A DNA stretch of 64,000 nucleotides from Tenacibaculum skagerrakense (GCF_004345825.1 NZ_SLXM01000006.1:124001-188000), one strand, 5' to 3'; positions 51,958-60,727 are shown, counted from the first letter of the stretch. Notes: a model not told the origin generated them from the letters alone. Program-made: numbers and translations.

Positions 51958-52020
51958 GTCGGTATTGCGGGTGCAAATATAGCACCCTTTTTTAATTCTA
52001 CAAACGTTTTTTTAATTTTT

Positions 52021-52467
52021 TTAATAAAATTTTTTGTCTTCGCGTAAAACTTTTAAAAAGTGAAAGGCGTAAATATTAAAATCTTCGTTGTAATAAAATT
52101 TATGTGACTTAGTATTAGCGGTATAGGTGTTTAGTTCTATTGCTTCACATCCTTTTCCTTTTGTATACTCATAAATCCAATTAAAAAATAATTTTCCTAA
52201 ACCTTTACCTCTATACGCTTCAGATATGATTACATGATCGGGTTCCACACTCTTTCCGATGTAATGTCTAGTAGAATACCAAAGACCACAAATGCCTATT
52301 ATTTTTTCATTATCAAATGCAGCTACACATTCATAATTTTGGTAATTTACCATTTCTAAAACTCGCTTTTTTAAAATGTCTGGAGGAGTTTTAGTATTTA
52401 TTATAGATAGTAAAGGTAATATGTCTAAAATATCTTTACTATCAATAGTGTTAAAAGTAATATTCAT
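52021..52467 (-). CDS. GNAT-family N-acetyltransferase
   Basis: 148 residues. The acetyl-CoA site is seen as IISEAYRGKGLGKLFFNW (RGKGLGK), followed by the beta4-alpha4 region EAIELNTYTANTKSHKFYYNEDF. Substrate unknown. It is divergent from the second GNAT gene, with 27 bp between them, so the two probably share a regulatory region. Confidence 0.85.
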   Translation of the reverse strand: MNITFNTIDSKDILDILPLLSIINTKTPPDILKKRVLEMVNYQNYECVAAFDNEKIIGICGLWYSTRHYIGKSVEPDHVIISEAYRGKGLGKLFFNWIYEYTKGKGCEAIELNTYTANTKSHKFYYNEDFNIYAFHFLKVLREDKKFY

Positions 52468-52494
52468 TGTAATTATAATTTCAGTATAAAAATA

Positions 52495-52932
52495 ATGGTT
52501 TCTGTAAAGAAAATTAGAGCGGAGGAAACATTTCCTTTACGATTAGAAGTATTAAGAAAGAATATTGATTTGCCTCATCAATTTGATGGCGATTTAGATG
52601 ATGAAACCTTTCATTTAGGAGTTTTTGAAAATGAAAAACTTGTCTGTATTGGTACATTTGTTAAAAACGCTATTGAAGAAATTAAAGGAACTCAATACCA
52701 ATTAAGAGGTATGGCAACTGCAACTGATGTTAGAGGAAAAGGTTATGGAAAGTTATTATTATCATTTGCTAGTGATGAATTGTTAAATCGTAGTATAAAT
52801 TTCTTATGGTGCAATGCAAGAGAAGTTGCGGTGCAGTTTTACGAGAAAAATCACTTTCAAATTATTGGCGATTTATTTGTTAATAAGGTTGGACCACATT
52901 ATAAAATGTATAAAGAAATCAAGAAAAAATAA
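52495..52932 (+). CDS. GNAT-family N-acetyltransferase
   Basis: 145 residues. The CoA-binding motif is RGMATATDVRGKGYGKLLL, with SINFLWCNAREVAVQFYEKNHF at the C-terminus. It is of the ElaA/YitI-like small GNAT type. Substrate unknown. A hairpin at 52945-52969 follows, oriented as a terminator for the opposite strand. Confidence 0.85.
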   Translation: MVSVKKIRAEETFPLRLEVLRKNIDLPHQFDGDLDDETFHLGVFENEKLVCIGTFVKNAIEEIKGTQYQLRGMATATDVRGKGYGKLLLSFASDELLNRSINFLWCNAREVAVQFYEKNHFQIIGDLFVNKVGPHYKMYKEIKKK

Positions 52933-53094
52933 GGCATAAAAAAACCCACTCACGAGAAACCGGAGTGGGAAAATTGCTATGAAAAAGAAAAAGTGTCTGA
53001 AACGTCTCTCAGACATTGTAAATTTAATAAAAAATTCACATCAAAAAAATAATATTTTAATTTTTTTTGGATTTTTTTTATTCTGAAAATAAAA
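52933..53094. other. Structured intergenic segment of unknown type
   Basis: It contains a CCCACTC/GAGTGGG stem at 52945-52969 that has its T run on the reverse strand, and a TGTCTGA/TCAGACA stem at 52994-53015. On the + strand there is also a 35-codon frame from an ATG at 52979 to 53086 (MKKKKCLKRLSDIVNL..., hydrophobic end). It may be a short reverse-strand RNA or a small basic peptide; I cannot choose between them. Confidence 0.3.
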
Positions 53095-53130
53095 AATCCG
53101 TAGAATCAATACTTTACGATTCTACGGATT
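53095..53130 (-). terminator. Terminator of tRNA-Met
   Basis: The perfect 13-bp stem AATCCGTAGAATC/GATTCTACGGATT is followed by a T run on the reverse strand, 20 nt after the tRNA-Met 3' end. Confidence 0.8.
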
Positions 53131-53149
53131 AACAATTAACTTCACTTAG

Positions 53150-53223
53150 TAGCGAAGGGGGGACTTGAACCCCCGACCTCAGGGTTATGAATCCTGCGCT
53201 CTAACCACCTGAGCTACCTCGCC
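53150..53223 (-). tRNA. tRNA-Met (CAT), elongator-type
   Basis: On the reverse strand: acceptor GGCGAGG/CTTCGCT with G1-T72 and G6-T67 wobbles, D arm GCTCAGGTGGTTAGAGC, anticodon loop TTCATAA and T arm GGGGGTTCAAGTCCCCC. It lacks the three G-C pairs and C1-A72 mismatch of an initiator. A lysidine-modified tRNA-Ile2, which also has CAT in its gene, cannot be excluded. Confidence 0.88.
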
Positions 53224-53328
53224 AATTGCGGACGCAAATATAAAGTAATTTTCAAATACAGCAACAAAAGAAGATAATTTTTTTTAAAAAGAATATTTAT
53301 ATATATTGTACAACAAACTTAAATATAA

Positions 53329-53712
53329 ATGGGTAAAGTCAAATTTGAACTAGAAGTACCAGTACACGCCTCTCCAGCTTTATTATATCAATATTTTGCT
53401 ACTCCATCAGGATTAGAAGAGTGGTTTGCGGATAAGGTTAATTCTAGAGGTAAAATCATCACCTTTTTTTGGGATGATAGTGAGGAAGAAGCTACAATAG
53501 TAACTAAAAAGACCGATGAAAGGATAAAATTCAAATGGACAGAGAGTGAAGATGATGATAGTTATTTTGAATTTAGAGTTCAGGTTGATCCTTTAACTAA
53601 AGATGTATCGTTAATTGTTACTGATTTTGCAGATGATGAAGATTCAGTAGAGGAGTCCAAAATGCTATGGGAAAATCAAATTGATGAACTTAGGCATTTA
53701 ATTGGTGCCTAA
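53329..53712 (+). CDS. START-like (SRPBCC-fold) domain protein
   Basis: 127 residues consisting of one helix-grip domain. The N-terminus FELEVPVHASPALLYQYFATPSGLEEWFAD is typical of the SRPBCC/AHSA1 superfamily; the central FFWDDSEEEATI and the final helix with WENQIDELRHLIGA agree with the Bacteroidota START-like family. Function unknown, presumably binding a hydrophobic ligand. A terminator follows at 53735-53759. Confidence 0.85.
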   Translation: MGKVKFELEVPVHASPALLYQYFATPSGLEEWFADKVNSRGKIITFFWDDSEEEATIVTKKTDERIKFKWTESEDDDSYFEFRVQVDPLTKDVSLIVTDFADDEDSVEESKMLWENQIDELRHLIGA

Positions 53713-53734
53713 CCTAGCAAATAAATGTATCAAG

Positions 53735-53759
53735 AGCTCGACATAGTCGAGCTTTTTTT
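53735..53759 (+). terminator. Terminator of the START-like gene
   Basis: The perfect stem AGCTCGAC/GTCGAGCT with loop ATA is followed by seven Ts. Confidence 0.85.
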
Positions 53760-53808
53760 ATGAATTATCGTTATATAATTTAGTAATTTCGCATTTCAAA
53801 ATTTTCTT

Positions 53809-54636
53809 ATGATTAATTACAATGGAAGTTTAATTTCTGAAGACGAATTACAACTTACACATCAAAATAGAGCATTTAAATACGGAGATGGAATTTTTGA
53901 AACTATAAAAGTCCAAAACAATAAAATTATTTTTTTAGAAGATCATTACTTTAGACTAATGGCTTCAATGCGTATGCTTCGTATGAAAATTCCTATGAAA
54001 TTTACATTAGAATTTTTAGAAGAAGAAATAAACAAAGTAATTACTTCTTATGATTCACAATTACTAAGAGTTCGTGTGAATGTTTATAGAAAAGATGGAG
54101 GTTTGTATACTCCTGCAACAAATGAGATAGACTATTTGATAGAGGTTAAAGAAATAAAAGCCACTTCTAAAGAAACATATAAGGTTGATTTATATAAAGA
54201 TTTTTACAACTATTCAGGATTGCTTTCTACTGTTAAAACAACCAATAGGATTTTAAATACTGTTGCTGCTATTTATGCTAAAGAAAATGATTTAGATAAT
54301 TGCATCTTACTAAATGAAAGGAAAGGTGTAGCAGAGGTAACTAATGGGAATATATTTGTTGTAAAAGGAAATGTTATTAAAACTCCTTCTTTAAGTGAAG
54401 GATGTATAAAAGGAATTATCAGGAAAAAGGTTATAGAAATAATTGAAAAACATCCTGATTTTACTATTGAAGAAACAAATATTTCTCCTTTTGAATTACA
54501 AAAATCAGATGAGGTATTTATTACAAATGCAATAATTGGTGTTCAAGCTATTACTAATTACAGGAAAAAAGAATTTAAAACAGAAATTTCTAAAAAAATA
54601 AAGAAAAGCCTTTCTTTAATGACTATTACGTCTTAG
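53809..54636 (+). CDS. Class IV aminotransferase / 4-amino-4-deoxychorismate lyase-like
   Basis: 275 residues of the PLP fold-type IV. The N-terminus NRAFKYGDGIFETIKVQNNKI has the FKYGDGIFE motif, the catalytic Lys is probably in LLSTVKTTNRIL, and NERKGVAEVTNGNIFVV and LSEGCIKGIIR complete the pattern. It is either a PabC-like aminodeoxychorismate lyase or a branched-chain aminotransferase-like enzyme; the short length fits PabC better. Its 3' end overlaps a small reverse-strand gene by 4 nt. Confidence 0.8.
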   Translation: MINYNGSLISEDELQLTHQNRAFKYGDGIFETIKVQNNKIIFLEDHYFRLMASMRMLRMKIPMKFTLEFLEEEINKVITSYDSQLLRVRVNVYRKDGGLYTPATNEIDYLIEVKEIKATSKETYKVDLYKDFYNYSGLLSTVKTTNRILNTVAAIYAKENDLDNCILLNERKGVAEVTNGNIFVVKGNVIKTPSLSEGCIKGIIRKKVIEIIEKHPDFTIEETNISPFELQKSDEVFITNAIIGVQAITNYRKKEFKTEISKKIKKSLSLMTITS

Positions 54637-54788
54637 TTTAAAAACACACTAACATTTGTTTTGTCTACAAAGAAACCTTTGTTAGAATATCTATTAACAG
54701 TTAATGTATAATCTGCTACAGGTAGGTTTATTTCAAACTCATTACCACTCGTGGTAACAAAAGTTAATTTTTTAGGGTTATTTTTCAT
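54633..54788 (-). CDS. Small 51-residue hypothetical protein
   Basis: An ATG at 54788 opens a 51-codon frame (MKNNPKKLTFVTTSGNEFEI..., ending KTNVSVFLN). Its alternating hydrophobic residues suggest a small beta-rich protein or fragment. It overlaps the end of the convergent aminotransferase by 4 nt and lies 145 nt downstream of the YqgE-like gene in the same direction. No family recognised. The frame is clean, with an A-rich leader, which argues for a real gene, but it is short. Confidence 0.45.
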   Translation of the reverse strand: MKNNPKKLTFVTTSGNEFEINLPVADYTLTVNRYSNKGFFVDKTNVSVFLN

Positions 54789-54933
54789 ACTCAAAACATT
54801 TATACAATACAATAGTATAGATAATAGCTCTTTCCTTACTTTTTTTTAGATGTATGGACTTGTTTTGTTGTTGAATAACCTAAGACTAAAGGTTTACAGA
54901 ACTGTAAATATGGGGTTTTTAGACGAACTAAGT

Positions 54934-55485
54934 TTAGTTCATATTAATATCGGCAGGAGCATTTGCCCATATTTTATACTTACCACCCTTTTGAAGAAGT
55001 TTATTTTTCCAGATAGATTCCTCATCTTCACAAAAGATATTTTGAAAATCGTTTTCGGTAATAAACCAAGAATTTGTGTTTAATTCATCTTCTAATTGAT
55101 TAGCTCCCCATCCTGAGTAGCCTAAGAAAAAACGAATATCTGTGGCTTGAATTAGGTTTTCTTTTAATAAGTTCTTTAAAGATTCAAAATTACCTCCCCA
55201 ATAAATACCATTGGCAACTTCAATGCTATCCAATAATAAATGTGGAACACGATGAATAAAGTACAAGTTATCCTGTTCTACAGGTCCTCCTTGATACACT
55301 GTAAAGTTACAGTTAATATCAGGGATTAAGTCTTCAAGAACATATTCAAGTGGACGATTAAGAATGAATCCTACTGTACTATTCTCAGAGTGCTCTGTGA
55401 GCAAAACTGTAGTACGTTTAAAAGAATCATCATTTAAAATTGATGGTTCTGCAATTAAGAGTCTTCCTTTTTTTGGGGCTAACAT
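54934..55485 (-). CDS. YqgE/AlgH family protein
   Basis: 183 residues. Family marks: KKGRLLIAEPSILNDDSFKRTTVLLTEH (start, in pieces), STVGFILNRPLE, YQGGPVEQDNLYFIH and the late RFFLGYSGWGANQLEDEL. It is cytoplasmic, with no established biochemical function. A gap of 176 nt separates it from uvrA. Confidence 0.92.
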   Translation of the reverse strand: MLAPKKGRLLIAEPSILNDDSFKRTTVLLTEHSENSTVGFILNRPLEYVLEDLIPDINCNFTVYQGGPVEQDNLYFIHRVPHLLLDSIEVANGIYWGGNFESLKNLLKENLIQATDIRFFLGYSGWGANQLEDELNTNSWFITENDFQNIFCEDEESIWKNKLLQKGGKYKIWANAPADINMN

Positions 55486-55661
55486 TAATATATTGCTAAA
55501 ATTCTATAGAAAAATAATAATATTTTTTCAAACTTTTAACTTTTCTTTAATAAAAAGTGTAGTAGCTGAAAGTTTTTTTTAGCTATTTTATAGGCTTACA
55601 TAAACTTGTGATTAGTTAATTCCTTTTTTATGAATTACTTATGTTGAAAAAATAAATACTG

Positions 55662-58448
55662 TTAAATTTTTTCTTTAATGTATGTAGCAGTATACGATTT
55701 TTTGTTTTTAACTAATTCTTCGGGTGTGCCTTCAAAAATTAAATTACCTCCTTTTTTACCGCCTTCTAATCCTAAATCAATAATATGGTCTGCACACTTA
55801 ATAAGATCTGTGTTATGTTCGATTACTATTACAGAATGTCCACGATCTATTAAAGCGTTGAAAGAGGAAAGTAATTTGTTTATATCATGAAAATGTAAAC
55901 CAGTAGTAGGTTCATCAAAAATAAATAGCGCTTTGTCTTTAGTAGTTCCTTTAACTAAAAAAGAAGCTAGCTTTATACGTTGTGCTTCACCTCCAGATAA
56001 CGTTGAAGAAGATTGTCCTAGAGTAACATATCCTAATCCGACATCTTGAAGCGGTTTTAATTTAGAGGCTATTTTCTTTTCTTCATTTTCAGTAAAAAAC
56101 TTAATAGCATCATCAATAGTTAAATTAAGAATATCGTCAATGTTTTTACCTTGAAAAGCAACTTCTAATACATCTTTTTTGAATCGTTTTCCTTGGCAAT
56201 TTTCGCACTTTAAATGTACGTCAGCCATAAACTGCATTTCAATAGTTACTTCTCCTTCACCTTTACAAACTTCACATCTACCACCATCAACATTAAAAGA
56301 GAAATGTTTTGCCTGATAGTTTCTTATTTTAGAAAGTTTTTGAGTTGCTAATAGTTTTCTAATATCATCATAGGCTTTTATATAAGTAACAGGGTTAGAC
56401 CGAGAAGAACGACCGATTGGATTTTGATCTATAAACTCAATATGTTTTAAATTATCATAACTACCTTCTTCAGAACTATACTGTCCTACTTTATCTCCAT
56501 AACCTATCAGTTTTTTCTGCATAACTGGATAAAGTATTTTCTTTACTAAGGTACTTTTACCGCTACCAGAAACTCCAGTTATTACAGTTAGGTTATTTAA
56601 AGGAAATGTAACATCGATGTTTTTTAAGTTGTTTTCTCTTGCGCCAATTATTTTAATATAATTTTTAGTAACACGTCTTTTAGTAGGAACTTTAATTTTT
56701 AATTTTTCTGATAAGTAGTTTGCTGTTAAGGTGTTTGATTGTAAAATTTCATCATATGTTCCTTCTGCTACAACTTGTCCTCCATAAGTACCTGCTTCTG
56801 GACCAATATCAATAATGTAATCAGCTTCTTTCATGATTTCTTCATCATGTTCAACTACAATCACAGTATTACCTAGGTCTCTTAAATTTTTTAATACTTT
56901 AATTAAACGCTCTGTGTCTTTTGGATGCAAACCGATACTTGGTTCGTCTAAAATGTACATAGACCCAACTAAAGAACTTCCCAGTGAGGTAGCTAGATTA
57001 ATACGTTGACTTTCTCCTCCTGATAGGGAGTTTGAAGTTCTATTTAACGTTAAATAACTTAAACCGACATCTACTAAGAACTGTAAACGATTGTTAATTT
57101 CTGTAAGTAGTCGTTTTCCTATTTTTTCTTCATATGAGTTTAGCTTTATTGATGTAAAGAAATTTGCCAGTTCATCTAAAGGTAAATTGACTAAACTTGA
57201 AATTGTTTTTCCATTAATTTGCACATAGTTTGCTTCTTTCCTAAGTCGTTTTCCTTCACATTCACTACATTTAGTTTTTCCACGATAACGAGAAAGCATA
57301 ACTCTATTTTGAATTTTATAGCTTTTTTCTTCTAATGTTTTAAAAAGATGATTGATTCCGTTAAACTTTTTAGTTCCTTTCCAAACTAAATCTTTTTGTT
57401 CTTCAGTTAATTCAAACCATGGTTTGTGAATAGGAATGTTAAATTCAGAAGCATGTAAAATTAAATCTTCTTTGTATTTTAAGAATGAATCTGTCTTAAA
57501 AGGAAAAATAGCATCTTCATAAATAGAAAAGCCAGTATTGGGAATAACTAATTCTTCATCAATACCAATAACACTTCCATATCCTTCGCAGACAGGACAA
57601 GCACCGTAAGGGTTGTTAAAACTAAATAGATGTGTATTGGGTTCTAAAAATGAAATCCCATCCAATTCAAATTTATTACTGAATTCTTCTTTGCCACCAG
57701 TATCTAAATTTTCAACATAACAAATACCTTTTCCTTCAAAAAAAGCAGTTTGAATAGCATCAGCCAATCGATTAAAAAAATCTTCTTCATGTTGAACAAT
57801 TATTCTATCAACCACTAATTCTAGAATTGAACCATCATAATCATCAATTGGAAATTTATCTATCCTGTAAACTTTATTATTAAATTTTAAACGAGCATAA
57901 CCTTGTTGAGTAAGAACTTGTAAAACAGTTGATAAATCCCTTCCTTCTGGAATTGTAATGGGAGCAAGTAATAAAAGTTTAGTATTTTCTGAAACTTCTT
58001 TTATATAATTGATGACGTCGGATACTGTGTGTTTTTTAACTTCGTTTCCTGAAACTGGAGAAATCGTTTTACCTATTCGTGCATACAACAGTTTTATATA
58101 ATCATACACCTCTGTAGATGTTCCTACTGTTGATCTAGGATTGGTAGAATTTACTTTTTGTTCTATAGCGATGGCTGGAGCAATTCCTTTGATATAATCC
58201 ACTTTAGGCTTGTGAAGCTTTCCTAAAAACTGTCGTGCATATGAGGATAAACTCTCTACATAACGTCTTTGACCTTCTGCATATAAAGTGTCAAATGCTA
58301 ATGAAGATTTTCCAGAACCAGATAAACCTGTAATAACAACAAATTTATTTCTAGGAATTACAACATCAATATTTTTTAAATTATGAAGCGAAGCTCCTTT
58401 TATAATTATATTTTCTTTAGGATTTATACTAGAAATAGGTGTTTTCAT
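55662..58448 (-). CDS. uvrA: UvrA excinuclease ABC subunit A
   Basis: About 928 residues using the ATG at 58448 (MKTPISSIN); in-frame ATGs up to 58469 would add seven residues. It has two ABC modules: Walker A GLSGSGKSSLAFD and GVSGSGKSTLVKK, and signatures LSGGESQRI and LSGGEAQRI. Zinc-finger Cys pairs are CPVC/CSEC in the first half and CEVC/CENC (MADVHLKCENCQGKRF) in the second; FDEPTTGLHFHDI is also present. It recognises DNA damage in nucleotide excision repair with UvrB and UvrC. Confidence 0.95.
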   Translation of the reverse strand: MKTPISSINPKENIIIKGASLHNLKNIDVVIPRNKFVVITGLSGSGKSSLAFDTLYAEGQRRYVESLSSYARQFLGKLHKPKVDYIKGIAPAIAIEQKVNSTNPRSTVGTSTEVYDYIKLLYARIGKTISPVSGNEVKKHTVSDVINYIKEVSENTKLLLLAPITIPEGRDLSTVLQVLTQQGYARLKFNNKVYRIDKFPIDDYDGSILELVVDRIIVQHEEDFFNRLADAIQTAFFEGKGICYVENLDTGGKEEFSNKFELDGISFLEPNTHLFSFNNPYGACPVCEGYGSVIGIDEELVIPNTGFSIYEDAIFPFKTDSFLKYKEDLILHASEFNIPIHKPWFELTEEQKDLVWKGTKKFNGINHLFKTLEEKSYKIQNRVMLSRYRGKTKCSECEGKRLRKEANYVQINGKTISSLVNLPLDELANFFTSIKLNSYEEKIGKRLLTEINNRLQFLVDVGLSYLTLNRTSNSLSGGESQRINLATSLGSSLVGSMYILDEPSIGLHPKDTERLIKVLKNLRDLGNTVIVVEHDEEIMKEADYIIDIGPEAGTYGGQVVAEGTYDEILQSNTLTANYLSEKLKIKVPTKRRVTKNYIKIIGARENNLKNIDVTFPLNNLTVITGVSGSGKSTLVKKILYPVMQKKLIGYGDKVGQYSSEEGSYDNLKHIEFIDQNPIGRSSRSNPVTYIKAYDDIRKLLATQKLSKIRNYQAKHFSFNVDGGRCEVCKGEGEVTIEMQFMADVHLKCENCQGKRFKKDVLEVAFQGKNIDDILNLTIDDAIKFFTENEEKKIASKLKPLQDVGLGYVTLGQSSSTLSGGEAQRIKLASFLVKGTTKDKALFIFDEPTTGLHFHDINKLLSSFNALIDRGHSVIVIEHNTDLIKCADHIIDLGLEGGKKGGNLIFEGTPEELVKNKKSYTATYIKEKI

Positions 58449-58673
58449 TTCAATAAAAGTAAACATCAAAAATAATCATTTTACAACGGACAGTTAATGT
58501 AAATTGTATTAAAACTTATGGCTAAAAAAATATCATTACTTAATTAAAATGGAATAAAATTTGTTAATTATGATAAAAAATTACATATTTGCCTAATAAA
58601 TTAATTATTAAAGCGTTACGCCTATACATTAAAACTACTTTTAAAATTATTATATAACCCCAATCGAAGAGTC

Positions 58674-59288
58674 ATGTACTTTTCGCTAGATAAAAGTAGA
58701 ATTATGTTTAGGAATCAATGTGATGATAGTGTCTTAGTGAAAGATTATATCAACGGTAAAGAGGCTGCTCTAGAGCTTCTAATCAAAAGGCATCAGCAAA
58801 GAATTTTTAGTTTTATTTACAGTAAAGTCCAAGATAGAGATGTAACTGAAGATGTGTTTCAGGATACTTTTATCAAGGTTATTAAAACCTTGAAAAGAGG
58901 TAACTATAATGAAGAAGGTAAATTTTTACCATGGGTAATGAGAATTGCACATAATTTAGTAATAGACTACTTTAGAAAGAATAATAGAATGCCTAAATTC
59001 AATAACTCTGAAGAGTTTGATATTTTTTCTATAATTAGCGATAATTCTTTAAATGCTGAGAAAAGAATAATTAAAGATCAAATATTATCTGACGTTAGAA
59101 ATCTTATAGAAGAGCTTCCAGAAGAACAAAAAGAAGTTCTAAAAATGAGAATGTATATGGACATGAGCTTCAGCGAAATTTCTGAAAGTACTGGAGTAAG
59201 TATAAATACGGCATTAGGTAGAATGCGATATGCATTGATAAATTTGAGGAAGGTAATTGAGAAAAATAAAATTATTTTAGTAAATTAA
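58674..59288 (+). CDS. ECF-like RNA polymerase sigma factor
   Basis: 204 residues. Region 2 is seen as LIKRHQQRIFSFIYSKVQDRDVTEDVFQDTF (in pieces) with LPWVMRIAHNLVIDYFRKN. Region 4 is LPEEQKEVLKMRMYMDMSFSEISESTGVSINTALGRMRYALINLR in pieces. The start is the ATG at 58674, with an alternative at 58704. No anti-sigma gene is adjacent; a small 47-residue gene follows. Confidence 0.9.
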   Translation: MYFSLDKSRIMFRNQCDDSVLVKDYINGKEAALELLIKRHQQRIFSFIYSKVQDRDVTEDVFQDTFIKVIKTLKRGNYNEEGKFLPWVMRIAHNLVIDYFRKNNRMPKFNNSEEFDIFSIISDNSLNAEKRIIKDQILSDVRNLIEELPEEQKEVLKMRMYMDMSFSEISESTGVSINTALGRMRYALINLRKVIEKNKIILVN

Positions 59289-59345
59289 TACTAAATTAAT
59301 AAATTGAGCGTTAGTTAGGTAAACATTTTTACCAAACAATAATCT

Positions 59346-59489
59346 ATGGCGCACATTTACTCAAGTAAATCATCAAATTATAAGATGAATCCAAAACAAA
59401 AAACAGTGGAGTTTTTATTAAACTTCTCTAAAAGCTTCAAAACAGTTAGAACAAAGACGAACGTTCTCATTGAATTGAATTTGAATTAA
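59346..59489 (+). CDS. Small 47-residue protein downstream of the sigma factor
   Basis: The ATG at 59346 opens a 47-codon frame (MAHIYSSKSSNYKMNPKQKT..., ending TNVLIELNLN). It is basic, helical-looking and without a signal. I recall similar short MNPKxETVxFLLNxSK proteins after this type of sigma factor in Flavobacteriaceae, but cannot verify it. A strong terminator follows immediately, supporting a real transcript end. It may modulate the sigma factor. Confidence 0.5.
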   Translation: MAHIYSSKSSNYKMNPKQKTVEFLLNFSKSFKTVRTKTNVLIELNLN

Positions 59490-59495
59490 GAGTGA

Positions 59496-59527
59496 AAAAG
59501 CTTCAGCCTAAAAACTGAAGCTTTTTT
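59496..59527. terminator. Terminator after the sigma-factor operon
   Basis: The 11-bp stem AAAAGCTTCAG/CTGAAGCTTTT is followed by a T run. It lies just before the convergent nth stop and may work in both directions. Confidence 0.85.
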
Positions 59528-59532
59528 ATGTA

Positions 59533-60189
59533 TTATTTTTTCTTAGAATAATATTCATCAATTACTGTTTTTCTTCCTATTGTAGAGGTAATACTATCAT
59601 TTTCTAATTTCCAACCTCTTGCAGGGCAATATTCTCTTCCATAATATATAATTTGTAGATGTAGTTTGTTCCATAGTTCTTTAGGAAACAATCTTTTAGC
59701 ATCTTTCTCCGTTTGCGCTACACTTTTACCGTTTGATAAGTTCCATCTATACATCAATCTATGAATATGTGTATCTACTGGAAATGCAGGAATGTTAAAA
59801 GCTTGAGCCATAACAACACTAGCAGTTTTATGACCAACAGCAGGTAGTGCCTCCAAATCTTCAAAATTTTGTGGAACTTTGCCATCATGCTTTTCAATTA
59901 AAATCTTTGATAAGCCATGAATTCCTTTAGACTTCATAGGAGATAAACCAACTGGCTTTATAATTTCTCTAATTTCATCTACAGTTAATTTAACCATGTC
60001 ATATGGATTATCTGCTTCCTTAAACAAAAGAGGTGTAATTTTATTGACACGCTCATCAGTACTTTGAGCAGACATCAACACAGCTATTAATAAAGTATAA
60101 GGATCTTTATGGTCTAATGGAATAGGTGTTTCTGGATACAATTTCTCTAAGGTATCAATTACAAACTGAACTTTTTCGGTTTTGTTCAT
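59533..60189 (-). CDS. nth: Endonuclease III (Nth) lacking the Fe-S cluster cysteines
   Basis: 218 residues using the ATG at 60189; an ATG at 60213 lies inside the promoter. The helix-hairpin-helix is LEALPAVGHKTASVV with the catalytic Lys, and the catalytic Asp is in FPVDTHIHRL. It removes oxidised pyrimidines in base excision repair. In place of the usual C-x6-C-x2-C-x5-C loop there is only one Cys (EYCPARGWKLEND), so a [4Fe-4S] cluster cannot be bound in the normal way. The gene is divergent from bcp. Confidence 0.9.
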   Translation of the reverse strand: MNKTEKVQFVIDTLEKLYPETPIPLDHKDPYTLLIAVLMSAQSTDERVNKITPLLFKEADNPYDMVKLTVDEIREIIKPVGLSPMKSKGIHGLSKILIEKHDGKVPQNFEDLEALPAVGHKTASVVMAQAFNIPAFPVDTHIHRLMYRWNLSNGKSVAQTEKDAKRLFPKELWNKLHLQIIYYGREYCPARGWKLENDSITSTIGRKTVIDEYYSKKK

Positions 60190-60210
60190 TTTTTCAGTAT
60201 TTTTACTTAA

Positions 60211-60218
60211 CAAAAATA
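60211..60218 (-). promoter_or_regulatory. -7 element of nth
   Basis: On the reverse strand TATTTTTG fits TAnnTTTG. It places the start of transcription at about 60204, 15 nt before the ATG at 60189. This decides the nth start. bcp begins at 60225 on the other strand, so the divergent promoters overlap. Confidence 0.5.
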
Positions 60219-60224
60219 CAAATT

Positions 60225-60677
60225 ATGACTACACTAAAAATAGGCGATAAGGCACCAAATTTTGAAGCAAAAGATCAAGCAGGAAATACCATAAAATTAT
60301 CTGATTATAGTGGTAAAAAATTGGTGTTATTTTTCTATCCAAAAGCTAGTACTCCAGGTTGTACAGCAGAGGCTTGCGATTTAAGAGATAACTATCAAAC
60401 ATTTTTATCTAAAGGATATGAAGTTCTTGGAGTGAGTGCAGATAGTGCAAAACGTCAACAAAACTTTATTACCAAGTACGATTTACCATTCCCATTATTA
60501 GCAGATGAAGATAAGAGTGTTATTAATGCTTTTGGAGTTTGGGGACCAAAAAAGTTTATGGGGAGAGAATTTGATGGAATTCACAGAACTACTTTTGTTA
60601 TTGATGAAAATGGAGTTTTAGAAGATGTTATCACTAAAGTAAAAACGAAAGAACATGCTAATCAGATTTTAGGTTAG
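60225..60677 (+). CDS. bcp: Thioredoxin-dependent peroxiredoxin (BCP type)
   Basis: 150 residues from the ATG at 60225; a longer frame from 60126 would run through nth and is rejected. The peroxidatic Cys is in YPKASTPGCTAEACDLRDNY, with a second Cys five residues on in the pattern of 2-Cys BCPs. VLGVSADSAKRQQNFITKY and the final TFVIDENGVLED support the call. It reduces peroxides with thioredoxin. Confidence 0.92.
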   Translation: MTTLKIGDKAPNFEAKDQAGNTIKLSDYSGKKLVLFFYPKASTPGCTAEACDLRDNYQTFLSKGYEVLGVSADSAKRQQNFITKYDLPFPLLADEDKSVINAFGVWGPKKFMGREFDGIHRTTFVIDENGVLEDVITKVKTKEHANQILG

Positions 60678-60696
60678 AAAAAAATATCTATTAAAT

Positions 60697-60726
60697 AAAA
60701 AACACTGCTTTTTGCAGTGTTTTTTT
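60697..60726. terminator. Bidirectional terminator between bcp and the hydroxylase gene
   Basis: The stem AACACTGC/GCAGTGTT with a five-T loop has A and T runs outside. It serves both convergent genes. Confidence 0.8.
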
Positions 60727-60727
60727 A

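Noticed and set aside
54850..55083. A 77-codon + strand frame overlapping the YqgE gene
   Set aside because: It overlaps the clear YqgE/AlgH coding region on the other strand and shows no domain.
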